Shown here: piece by piece, positions 56,004 to 64,000 of the stretch
Layout: every line of letters begins with the position of its first letter
Numbering within the stretch: position 1 is the stretch's first letter
Assembly (NCBI RefSeq): GCF_900637685.1
Contig: NZ_LR134388.1
Span: forward strand, 3,995,001-4,059,000
DNA length: 64,000 bases
Direction of reading: 5' to 3'
From: Legionella sainthelensi
GTDB taxonomy: Bacteria; Pseudomonadota; Gammaproteobacteria; Legionellales; Legionellaceae
The notes under the pieces: model-generated
Database searches by the model: none
The model's input: the letters and a program-made list of their open reading frames with translations, nothing else
What the model was told of the DNA's origin: nothing
Made by a program: the position numbers and the translations under genes

Positions 56004-59000
56004 TTAAGGCCCTTTATTCTTCTTCGCTTTTCTACGTTCATGCCAGCTTTGTAACATCACATAAAAAGCGGGCACAAAAACTACTGCCAGACATGTAGAG
56101 GCCAGCATACCACTGCATACAGCAATGCCAATAGACTTACGGGCATTAGCACCAGCACCTGTAGCAAATACTAATGGCATCACACCAAGAATAAAGGCAA
56201 AGGAGGTCATTAAAATGGGCCGAAAACGTGTTTTGGCGCCCAGCACCGCGGCCTCCATGACGGATTTATTATGATATTCATGTTGTTCACGTGCCACTTC
56301 AACGATCAAAATAGCATTTTTCGCCGCCAAAGCAATAAGCAATAAAACCCCAATTTGTGTATACATATTGTTTGCTATTCCCAAAGCAGATAAGGCAAAT
56401 ACCGTACCAATTAACGCTAATGGAACACTTAATAAAATTGCGGCTGGAGCAACCCAGTTTTCATACTGACCCGCCAAGATGAGATACACCAATATCAACG
56501 ACAACATAAAAATATAGTAACTCAGGTTCCCAGCGATTTTTTCTTGATATGCGGTACTCGTCCATTCAAAAGAGATCCCCGCAGGCAATACTTGATGAGC
56601 TACTTTTTCCAGAGCCTCCATCGCCTGGCCTGAACTATAGCCTTGTGCAGCCATACCATAAATATTACTTGAGGGATACAGGTTATAAAGAGAAATAATA
56701 GAAGGTCCTGTAGTAGAGGTCATATCCGTTAGTGTTCCTAAAGGAACCATCTCACCAGACTTATTTTTAACGTAATAATTACGCACATCTTCAATAGACA
56801 TCCGCCAAGGAGCATCCGCCTGTACATAGACTTGAAATACTTGTCCAAATTTTGTAAAAAGATTGACGTAAGATGAACCCAGATAAGTTTGTAACGCATC
56901 AGATGCATCACCAATAGAAACACCTAATGTTTCTGCTTTTACTCTATTGATTGGTGCTGAAAGTTGTGGCACTGATGCTCGAAATGAAGTCATCATTCGC
57001 TGGAGTTCAGGCTGCTGCATTGCATAACGAATTAATTCGTCTGTGGCTGTTTGTAATTTTCGATAATCAAAAGAACCATCTTGCAATTCAACTTGCATTT
57101 GGAAGCCACCAGCGTTCCCTAACCCTTGAATAGCCGGAGGGATCATCACTAAGATTTTAGCTCCTAAATTTTTCTGTGCGACGGCATTTAGCTTTTTATA
57201 CATTTCCAGTAAATCTTCTTTTTTACCACGCACACTCCAATCTTTAAACATAACATACAGTGCCGCGCCATTTGGAAGACTTGCGCTGTTATCTAAAAGT
57301 GAAATACCATCGATGGTGATCACATTTTCAACCCCATCAATTTTAGATACTTGTTCACTTAAATCATGCATCAAAGCTTCCGTGCGCTCCAAACTCGAAC
57401 CATCAGGTAATTGCACATTCAACATAGCATAGCCTTGATCCTCAATGGGAATAAAGCCAGTAGGAATGCGGCTTAAACCAAAAATAGCTATTACTACTAA
57501 TGCAATACCTATAAGACAAACTGTTTTGTTTTTATGCACCAGTTTATCTATGAATCTAATGTAGGCGTTTTCTATAGGTAAATAAACCCTATCGAAAAAT
57601 CGAAAGGCAGCATTCTTTTTCTTTTGTGGATCAATAGGCTTAAGCCACAAAGCGCACTGAGTTGGCTTCAAAGTCATCGCATTGATTGCACTAATAAATG
57701 CTGTAGCAGCAATAACCAATGCAAATTGCGCGTACATTGCACCCGTTAAACCAGGCATAAAACCCGCAGGCACAAATACAGCCATAAGTACTAATGTAAT
57801 ACCAATCACAGGCCCCATTAATTCAGCCATAGCATGAATCGCAGATTCCTTTGGAGGTGTTCCTCGCTCAATATGTTGCGTCACTCCTTCAACGATCACG
57901 ATCGCATCGTCCACAACAATACCTATTGCCAACACTAGAGCAAATAAAGTTAATAAATTAATGGAATAACTTAATGCAAGCATAGCAAAAAAGGCACCAA
58001 TAATCGTTACTGGGACAGTAGTGGTAGGCACAAGAGTTGCACGTGCGTTTTGTAGAAACACCAGGATAACGATTAATACGAGAATACCTGCTTCAAATAA
58101 AGTCTTATAGACTTCATCAATTGATGCTTTTACGAAAATAGTAGTGTCAAAAGGAACGGAATACTGCATCCCTGGAGGAAATTTTTTAGACATTTTCTCC
58201 ACTGCTTTTCGCACTTCAGTGGCAACATCTAACGCGTTAGCGCCAGGAAGTTGGAAAATACCAATCGCAGCTGCTGGTTTATTGTTTAATTTCGCAAGCT
58301 GGTTATAACTGTTAGAACCTAATTCAACACGGCCAATATCACGTATACGTACAATTTGAGCACTATTATTGATCCGGTTACTGGTTGCAGATTGATTAGG
58401 CTTTTGAGCGATTGTCTTAACAATGATGTTTGAAAACTGCTCTACATCAGCAAGCTGCCCTGGAACATTCACTGTAAATTGATAAGCAGGTTTCCCTGCT
58501 GATGGCGGAGCGCCAATTTGTCCTGATGAAATCTCTTGGTTCTGGTGGCTGATGGCTTCAAGAACTTCGCTTGGATTTAAGGAATAAGCCAACATTTTTT
58601 GGGGGTCCAGCCAAACACGCATAGCATAGGTACCCGTTCCAAAAATAACTACGTTTCCTACTCCGGGTAAACGCGATAGCTCATCTTGCATATTAATTGC
58701 TGCATAATTATCCAAGAATAAACCATCATATTCATTGTTTTTAGACGTTAAAGTAATAAATTGTAAAATGTTAGTTGACTTTTGCTGTACAAGAACTCCT
58801 TGTTTTTGCACCGATTGAGGTAATTGAGCCATTGCTGACTGCACTCGGTTTTGTACCAGTACTTGAGCAAAATTAAGATCTGTTCCAATAGAAAAAGTGA
58901 CAATTAAAGTATATGTGCCATTATTCGTGCTTGTGGATTGCATGTAGAGCATGTTTTCCACTCCGTTTACTTGCTGCTCAATAGGCAAGGCTACGGTTTT

Positions 59001-59177
59001 AATTAATGTTTCAGCATCAGCACCTGGATATGTAGTGGTTACCTGAATAGTCGGTGGAACAATAGCTGGATATTGAGATACAGGTAAGACAATTATAGCA
59101 ACCAATCCGAGTAAAATTAGGAGTAGTGCAATAACGTTTGCCAAAATAGGCCGCTCAATAAAAAATTTAGAAATCAT
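56004..59177 (-). CDS. HAE1-type RND multidrug pump (AcrB/MexB-like)
   Basis: 1057-residue inner membrane transporter. The start MISKFFIERPILANVIALLL, the periplasmic QQVNGVENMLYM, and the membrane motif LALVLAIGIVVDDAIVIVE (two adjacent Asp in TM4) identify the hydrophobe/amphiphile efflux family, in contrast to the HME pump at 3.6-6.7 kb. The ending lies in the last span plus a basic tail. GAGAAG precedes the ATG. It is the third gene of the operon, 48 bp after the adaptor. Confidence 0.93.
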   Translation of the reverse strand: MISKFFIERPILANVIALLLILLGLVAIIVLPVSQYPAIVPPTIQVTTTYPGADAETLIKTVALPIEQQVNGVENMLYMQSTSTNNGTYTLIVTFSIGTDLNFAQVLVQNRVQSAMAQLPQSVQKQGVLVQQKSTNILQFITLTSKNNEYDGLFLDNYAAINMQDELSRLPGVGNVVIFGTGTYAMRVWLDPQKMLAYSLNPSEVLEAISHQNQEISSGQIGAPPSAGKPAYQFTVNVPGQLADVEQFSNIIVKTIAQKPNQSATSNRINNSAQIVRIRDIGRVELGSNSYNQLAKLNNKPAAAIGIFQLPGANALDVATEVRKAVEKMSKKFPPGMQYSVPFDTTIFVKASIDEVYKTLFEAGILVLIVILVFLQNARATLVPTTTVPVTIIGAFFAMLALSYSINLLTLFALVLAIGIVVDDAIVIVEGVTQHIERGTPPKESAIHAMAELMGPVIGITLVLMAVFVPAGFMPGLTGAMYAQFALVIAATAFISAINAMTLKPTQCALWLKPIDPQKKKNAAFRFFDRVYLPIENAYIRFIDKLVHKNKTVCLIGIALVVIAIFGLSRIPTGFIPIEDQGYAMLNVQLPDGSSLERTEALMHDLSEQVSKIDGVENVITIDGISLLDNSASLPNGAALYVMFKDWSVRGKKEDLLEMYKKLNAVAQKNLGAKILVMIPPAIQGLGNAGGFQMQVELQDGSFDYRKLQTATDELIRYAMQQPELQRMMTSFRASVPQLSAPINRVKAETLGVSIGDASDALQTYLGSSYVNLFTKFGQVFQVYVQADAPWRMSIEDVRNYYVKNKSGEMVPLGTLTDMTSTTGPSIISLYNLYPSSNIYGMAAQGYSSGQAMEALEKVAHQVLPAGISFEWTSTAYQEKIAGNLSYYIFMLSLILVYLILAGQYENWVAPAAILLSVPLALIGTVFALSALGIANNMYTQIGVLLLIALAAKNAILIVEVAREQHEYHNKSVMEAAVLGAKTRFRPILMTSFAFILGVMPLVFATGAGANARKSIGIAVCSGMLASTCLAVVFVPAFYVMLQSWHERRKAKKNKGP

Positions 59178-59225
59178 TCTGCGTTCTTCTCACGTTTTGT
59201 ATCAATTAACTGAACAAAATTTTTC

Positions 59226-60425
59226 TTACTTACCTGCATTATTACTTGGTTCACTATTAGCATTCATCGCTGCTGGTTGTTGTATTTGAACTTTATTTCC
59301 AGGAGTTGCATTTTGTAGACCATCAACAATAACATTGTCTTGTGGGTCCAGGCCTTTGATCACAGCACGCATTCCTTCTTCTTGACTACCTAAGGTTACA
59401 TGTTTTAATACCACTACATTATTGTTATCCACCGTCAATAAGTACGAACCAATTTGGTCATAAAGAATTGCTGTATCAGGTACAGTGAACTGCTTTTTGG
59501 GTTCAGAAATTGCCACTCTTACTTTTACAAAGAGGCCAGGAACAAAAACATACTCCTTATTGGGTAAAAGAGCACGTAGTTCCATAGTTCCAGTAGAAGC
59601 ATTAAGACCGGTATTCACGAAATCCAGGGTTGCTTTATATTTAAAGGTCGTTTCATTTTGCAAGCTAATTTCCACAGGAACTTTGTGTAAATCTTTTGGT
59701 TTAAATCCTCGCGCACGTGCCGCCGCTCTTAGTTTAATTAGATCAAGCTCATTTAAATTGAAATAAACATAGATGGGATCAATCTGCTCGATAGTTGCCA
59801 AGTTTGTTGCTTCACCATGCCCAACCAAATTACCCACATCGACCAAATGACGGCCGATTCGCCCATCAAATGGTGCAAAAATATGGGTATAGCTGTATGT
59901 AATTGCTGCATTTACTTCGTCAGCCTCTGCTTTATCAACTTCTGCAGCCAATTCCAACGTTTTGGCATACCACTTCTCTACTTCATTTAATGAAGTAGCG
60001 TGTTGTTTATACATTCTTTGTTGCCGGGCATATTCTGATTTATCATAGGCAAGGGCAGCTTTTTGAGCAGCTACTACCGCTTTAGCTGCTCTTAATTGTT
60101 CAAAATAAGGCTCAGGTTGAATGACGAACAATTCCTTTCCTTTTTTGATGAAGGTTCCATCTACAAACTCAATTGAATCCAGATAACCTTCGACTCGCGC
60201 AACCAAATTGACTGAATTGTAAGCCACCATGGTGCCAGTTTGCGTCACATACTCAACCATTTCTTTGAGTTTGGGCTTTTGTACAACCACCGTTGGTAAA
60301 GGAATGGCTGGTGCCGTGCTTTTACTAAAAAAATGCGTTAATAAATAAATAAAAAATAAAATCGCAATTATTGCTACAACTTTGACTGATGTTGAATCTC
60401 TATTAAAGTTCATGCTTAATACCAT
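59226..60425 (-). CDS. RND periplasmic adaptor (AcrA/MexA family)
   Basis: 399 residues. One N-terminal membrane anchor (about 15-32) lacks a lipobox, so the protein is held by its anchor. The lipoyl half-motifs are NLVARVEGYLDSIEFVDGTFIKKG and FAPFDGRIGRHLVDVGNLV, flanking a short hairpin. The ending is a Pro/Asn-rich tail. It could start at the second Met (60413). It lies between the outer membrane factor and pump genes in the operon. Confidence 0.88.
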   Translation of the reverse strand: MVLSMNFNRDSTSVKVVAIIAILFFIYLLTHFFSKSTAPAIPLPTVVVQKPKLKEMVEYVTQTGTMVAYNSVNLVARVEGYLDSIEFVDGTFIKKGKELFVIQPEPYFEQLRAAKAVVAAQKAALAYDKSEYARQQRMYKQHATSLNEVEKWYAKTLELAAEVDKAEADEVNAAITYSYTHIFAPFDGRIGRHLVDVGNLVGHGEATNLATIEQIDPIYVYFNLNELDLIKLRAAARARGFKPKDLHKVPVEISLQNETTFKYKATLDFVNTGLNASTGTMELRALLPNKEYVFVPGLFVKVRVAISEPKKQFTVPDTAILYDQIGSYLLTVDNNNVVVLKHVTLGSQEEGMRAVIKGLDPQDNVIVDGLQNATPGNKVQIQQPAAMNANSEPSNNAGK

Positions 60426-60528
60426 TTTTGTTTAATTTTTCTTATGTGGCCTGGGTAAGCATACCCTGGAAGTCATCGTTTTTTATCCGTAAAACACCTT
60501 AAAGCTGCTGTCTTCATCTTGTTGGTAT

Positions 60529-62082
60529 TTACCAATTAGGTAAATAAAGTTCTTTTATTTTTTCTTTTTTACTTCGGGGTGCCATATGATTTTTCTCTTT
60601 GATTAAAGAACCCCAATTAGTTCGTGTAGCCATTTCGGCTTTTATTTGTTGCGGCACCACATCGTTACCGCCTCGAATTTCCCAACCACCACCAAGAGCG
60701 CGATAAAGGGATACTAATGCGTCGGGAATGTTTGCCTGAGCACTAACTAGTGATGTCTGTACACTCAACTGTTGTTGCTCCGCATTGAGCACCGGAGTAA
60801 AGTCTGTTTCCCCTTCCATATATCGGATTATTGCTAATTTTAGGGTTTTAATTGCAGCAATATTTGCTGTTGTTAGCGCACGCTCCGCTTTTTTGGCCTC
60901 AATATAGGCCGTAATGCTATTTTGTACTTCCTGTTGGGCTTTTAAAACCAAATTGACATAACTTAACAAAGCCTGCTGGAAAGCAGCATCTTGTGCTCGT
61001 ACAGCATTGGTAATTTGTCCATAGTTCAAGATTGGCCAAGTTAAACTAGGACCAGCAACGATGTTGCGATTAGATGGTTGAAATAGGTCGGAGAGAGAAT
61101 TTGAACCAATATTATTCGAAGAAAATGAAAATGAGCCATTCAATGCAAGTGCGGGAAAAAGATTGGCTTTTATTTCACCGATCTTGGCAGATTGAGAGAC
61201 TGCCTCTAAACGTGCTTGATAAATATCAGGTCGTCTTGCCAAAGTTTCTTTAGGAATACCTACCGCCACACTTGAAGGAGCTATGGGAATCCCTCGGCTT
61301 TTCTTAAGCTGATTATCAACACCATTAGGGACTGTACCTAATAAAAGGGCAAGCGCATTTTTTTGTTGTTCAAGGCTGCTTTCTAAAGGCGGAAGTGACG
61401 CCTCTGTTTGTGAAAGTTCCGTCTGAGCTTGCTCTACATCAATAAGGTTGGTTTGTCCGGCATTATAACGAGCGCGAGCTATATTTAGCCCCTCTCTTTG
61501 GACTACGATGTTTTGATTTGTTACCTTAATTTTTGTTTCATACATACGAATTTTGATATAGGTAGCGGCAACATCGGCAGTAAGAGTCACTAAAGCGTTA
61601 TCATAAGCGGCAAGAGAGGATAAAAATACAGCATCATTAGCCTGAATGGCTCGTCGATATTTACCCCAAAAATCAATTTCCCAATTCGCTGAAAATCCCA
61701 ATGATAAAGTTTCTAAAGAGGAAGGTAAAACTGTTTGTAGCTCACTACCGCCAATTTGGTAATAATTAAAATTGCTAACCACTGCTTGCTGCTGTGGATA
61801 AAGCTCTCCAACAGATTGAGCGAGTAAGGCTCTGGTTTGCAAAACCCGCACCCCTGCAGACTGTAGTGTGAGATTGTTATGGTAACCTTGGTAAATTAAA
61901 GAAGTCAGCACTGGATCATGAAATACCTGCCACCATTGAGTATCTTTGAATGGAGTTTCTTTAACTGATGCATTTTTCTTTGGCCAATGCGCTGCGACTG
62001 GCTTTATAGGTTCTTTATAATTTGGACCAACCATACAAGCACTAAGCATCAGGCTCATGGCAAGAGTAAAAATCTTTAACAT
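60529..62082 (-). CDS. RND outer membrane factor lipoprotein (OprM/NodT family)
   Basis: 517 residues with a lipoprotein signal ending at LSAC (Cys16), then MVGPNYKEP as in mature OprM-type proteins. Two OEP repeats have the NLIDVEQAQTELSQTEASLPPLE and TDFTPVLNAEQQQLSVQTSLV helices, and YRALGGGWE is near the end. GAGGG lies upstream. It is the first gene of the operon outer membrane factor, adaptor, pump. The order differs from the first RND operon, where this gene comes last. Confidence 0.9.
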   Translation of the reverse strand: MLKIFTLAMSLMLSACMVGPNYKEPIKPVAAHWPKKNASVKETPFKDTQWWQVFHDPVLTSLIYQGYHNNLTLQSAGVRVLQTRALLAQSVGELYPQQQAVVSNFNYYQIGGSELQTVLPSSLETLSLGFSANWEIDFWGKYRRAIQANDAVFLSSLAAYDNALVTLTADVAATYIKIRMYETKIKVTNQNIVVQREGLNIARARYNAGQTNLIDVEQAQTELSQTEASLPPLESSLEQQKNALALLLGTVPNGVDNQLKKSRGIPIAPSSVAVGIPKETLARRPDIYQARLEAVSQSAKIGEIKANLFPALALNGSFSFSSNNIGSNSLSDLFQPSNRNIVAGPSLTWPILNYGQITNAVRAQDAAFQQALLSYVNLVLKAQQEVQNSITAYIEAKKAERALTTANIAAIKTLKLAIIRYMEGETDFTPVLNAEQQQLSVQTSLVSAQANIPDALVSLYRALGGGWEIRGGNDVVPQQIKAEMATRTNWGSLIKEKNHMAPRSKKEKIKELYLPNW

Positions 62083-62351
62083 GAATGCTAATATTTCCCT
62101 CTTAAAATTTGCTCCCCATCATGGAATGGTATTAGCTGTTATTATGTCTCCGTACTGTATCATTACTAAGAACTATTTAATAGATCAAATCTGGACAATA
62201 TTTTAGTCGTTAAAAATCAACAATTCGTGAATGATGGTCTTACCCGAACAGCTGAATTTGTTTCATGACACATAAAAAACATATTTGATACATCTTGGAT
62301 AAAAATGGCTCTCATATCACTTTTTCTCCAAGATTATTAGGTTCATTTTTT

Positions 62352-64000
62352 CTAAGGATTAGAATCAGATGTAATAACTTGTAATTGCGTTACATTTTGC
62401 AAGCCGCGCGGCAACCTATTTCCTCTACGTCCACGTTCACCTTTATAATGTTCAAGATCAGCCCCCTTTAAAGTAAAATGACGTTTACCCGCATGGACGG
62501 TAAGTGTATCCGCAGCAGTTAAAACTTGTACGTCGATTACATATTCTTCGCGAGATGCGGCTTTAGCAGCAGGGATACTAATTAATTTATTTCCCTTTCC
62601 ACGCGATAATTCTGGAATTTCTTTCGTAGAGCAAATAAGCAGTCGCCCCGCATTAGTAGCACAAGCAATGTAAAGCTCGTCATGTTTAGGGAGGATTCGA
62701 GGAGGTAAAATATGACTCGTTTCAGGAAGCTTAATACAGGCCTTACCATTGCGATTTTTTACATAAAGGTCACCGATTTTCGCAATAAAGCCATATCCTG
62801 CATCACTTGCTAATAGCACGAACTGTTCTGCTTCACCACCTACAGCAGCTTCAAACAAAGCGCCTTCAGCTGGATTAAGTTTTCCGGTTAAAGGCTCTCC
62901 TTGCCCCCGTGCTGAAGGTAACACATGCCCTGGCAAAGAATAGACTTTTCCTTCGCTATCAAAAAAGAGGATTTGTTGATTTGAGCGTGCTATGGCCTGC
63001 GCTTTAAAATCATCGCCTGCTTTATAGCTCAATTCACAACCATTTACATCATGTCCCTTTGCGGCCCTAACCCATCCTTTTTTTGAAAGTACTACTGTAA
63101 TAGGCTCGTTAGGTAGAATATCTTCTTCTTTTAATGCTTGCGATTCCTGCCGAACAATAATAGGTGAACGACGCACATCACCAAACTCATCTCGGTCTTT
63201 AATGATTTCTTCTTTCACTAATTGTTTTAGGCGCTGCTCTGAAGCTAAAATATCTTGCAAATTATCTCTTTCGGTGCAAAGCTCATCCAGTTCTCCGCGC
63301 AATTTTATTTCTTCTAACTTTGCTAAATGACGCAATTTCATTTCTAAAATAGCTTCTGCCTGACGGTCACTGATATTAAAGCGGGCTATTAATCCTTGTT
63401 TGGGCTGTTCATGCTCACGAATAATGGCAATAACTTCATCGATATTCAGATAAGCAATAAGCAATCCTTCGAGCACATGTATGCGATCTAAAACTTTTGC
63501 CAAACGATACTCCAATCGTCTTTTTACTACAGAGATCCGATAGACTATCCATTCAGATAAAATCTCAACCAACCCTTTTACTCTTGGCTTCCCATCAAGT
63601 CCTATCATATTGAAATTAACACGGTAGCTTCGTTCCAAGTCGGTAGTGGCAAATAAATGAGACATTAGCCCTTCAATATCAACACGATTGGAACGAGGAA
63701 CGATGACCAACCGGGTTGGATGTTCATGATCTGATTCATCACGTAAATCTTCAACCATTGGTAATTTTTTTTGTTGCATCTGTAGCGCAATTTGTTCCAG
63801 TACTTTGGCTCCGGAGACCTGATATGGTAATGCACTAATCACTATATTTTGTTTTTCCTGGCTATATACTGCTCTCATTTTTATAGAGCCATTCCCTGTT
63901 TCATACAGAGCATTAATTGCTTCTGGTGGTGTAATTATTTCAGCCTCAGTAGGGAAATCGGGACCTTTAATATATTGAGTAACCGTGGCGAGATCTGCAT
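62352..64000 (-). CDS. parC: DNA topoisomerase IV subunit A (3' part)
   Basis: The frame is open to the right edge of the window, so the 5' end (with the catalytic Tyr) is missing. Visible are the tower and coiled-coil regions of a GyrA/ParC core ([52 protein letters not shown]) and a C-terminal beta-pinwheel. The [14 protein letters not shown] and [13 protein letters not shown] wording is that of ParC rather than GyrA, and no GyrA box (QRRGGKG) is seen in the pinwheel. ParC decatenates daughter chromosomes with ParE. Confidence 0.92.
   Translation of the reverse strand, partial: ADLATVTQYIKGPDFPTEAEIITPPEAINALYETGNGSIKMRAVYSQEKQNIVISALPYQVSGAKVLEQIALQMQQKKLPMVEDLRDESDHEHPTRLVIVPRSNRVDIEGLMSHLFATTDLERSYRVNFNMIGLDGKPRVKGLVEILSEWIVYRISVVKRRLEYRLAKVLDRIHVLEGLLIAYLNIDEVIAIIREHEQPKQGLIARFNISDRQAEAILEMKLRHLAKLEEIKLRGELDELCTERDNLQDILASEQRLKQLVKEEIIKDRDEFGDVRRSPIIVRQESQALKEEDILPNEPITVVLSKKGWVRAAKGHDVNGCELSYKAGDDFKAQAIARSNQQILFFDSEGKVYSLPGHVLPSARGQGEPLTGKLNPAEGALFEAAVGGEAEQFVLLASDAGYGFIAKIGDLYVKNRNGKACIKLPETSHILPPRILPKHDELYIACATNAGRLLICSTKEIPELSRGKGNKLISIPAAKAASREEYVIDVQVLTAADTLTVHAGKRHFTLKGADLEHYKGERGRRGNRLPRGLQNVTQLQVITSDSNP

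Noticed and set aside
1..64000. tRNA, rRNA or riboswitch genes
   Set aside because: I looked for T-loop-like GGTTCRANTC sequences and other conserved RNA signatures and found none I could support; a tRNAscan/Infernal run would be decisive.

Overview
The window looks like a chromosomal segment of a Legionella species (Gammaproteobacteria). Several features point that way: low GC, small islands of eukaryote-like or coiled-coil proteins that resemble Dot/Icm effectors, a Rhodobacter-type phospholipid N-methyltransferase, phosphatidylserine decarboxylase, RapA, ParC, a Legionella-style beta-barrel outer membrane protein, and two tripartite RND pumps. No sequence search was run. Family calls rest on motifs visible in the translations and on remembered family features.

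Layout. 0-9 kb: Sua5/TsaC, a glycerophosphodiesterase, a reverse-strand heavy-metal-type RND operon (adaptor, HME pump, outer membrane factor) and a GST. 9-28.6 kb: an effector-like block with a LegC2/LegC7-like coiled-coil protein, a small hydrophobic protein, RapA as a housekeeping gene, a weakly ankyrin-like protein, a DNase I-fold (EEP) protein with membrane hairpin and coiled coil, Rieske and YbaK proteins, a DUF218-like protein, a DUF2608 HAD protein, and a giant reading frame combining an HtrA-type serine protease, PDZ domains and an adenain/Ulp1-like cysteine protease. That last gene is split by a 7-A run. 29-31 kb: a 1315-bp IS5-like element with about 55-bp inverted ends, a broken transposase and a GIY-YIG nuclease passenger. 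It has landed in the signal peptide of a secreted hexapeptide-repeat protein. 31-33 kb: a GGDEF/EAL protein with a degenerate EAL domain.

33.2-38.7 kb is the most unusual part. Seven ATCAATT repeats come first, then a 13-bp perfect inverted repeat bracketing 116 nt immediately before a reverse transcriptase gene. The RT overlaps a cyclic-nucleotide-binding/CPBP membrane protein, followed by a multi-pass flippase-like protein and a 2H-phosphoesterase-like lipoprotein. This has the form of an RT-based defence module with membrane-acting partners, and I cannot match it to a named system. 38.7-46.6 kb: outer membrane protein, aspartoacylase-like enzyme, PmtA, LysR regulator, epimerase plus ornithine cyclodeaminase-like pair, a decayed secreted protein gene, and Psd. 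46.7-55.9 kb: three large effector candidates (a kinase-like 870-aa protein, a frameshifted 771-aa membrane-tethered protein, and an 827-aa protein with a SidF-like CX5R motif) plus a DUF2520 protein. 56-64 kb: an HAE1-type RND operon and the 3' part of parC.

Caution: about ten single-base disruptions, most of them length changes in homopolymer runs, split otherwise continuous reading frames between 25.8 and 50.3 kb. They may be real decay, programmed slippage or residual sequencing error. Several interpretations depend on which.
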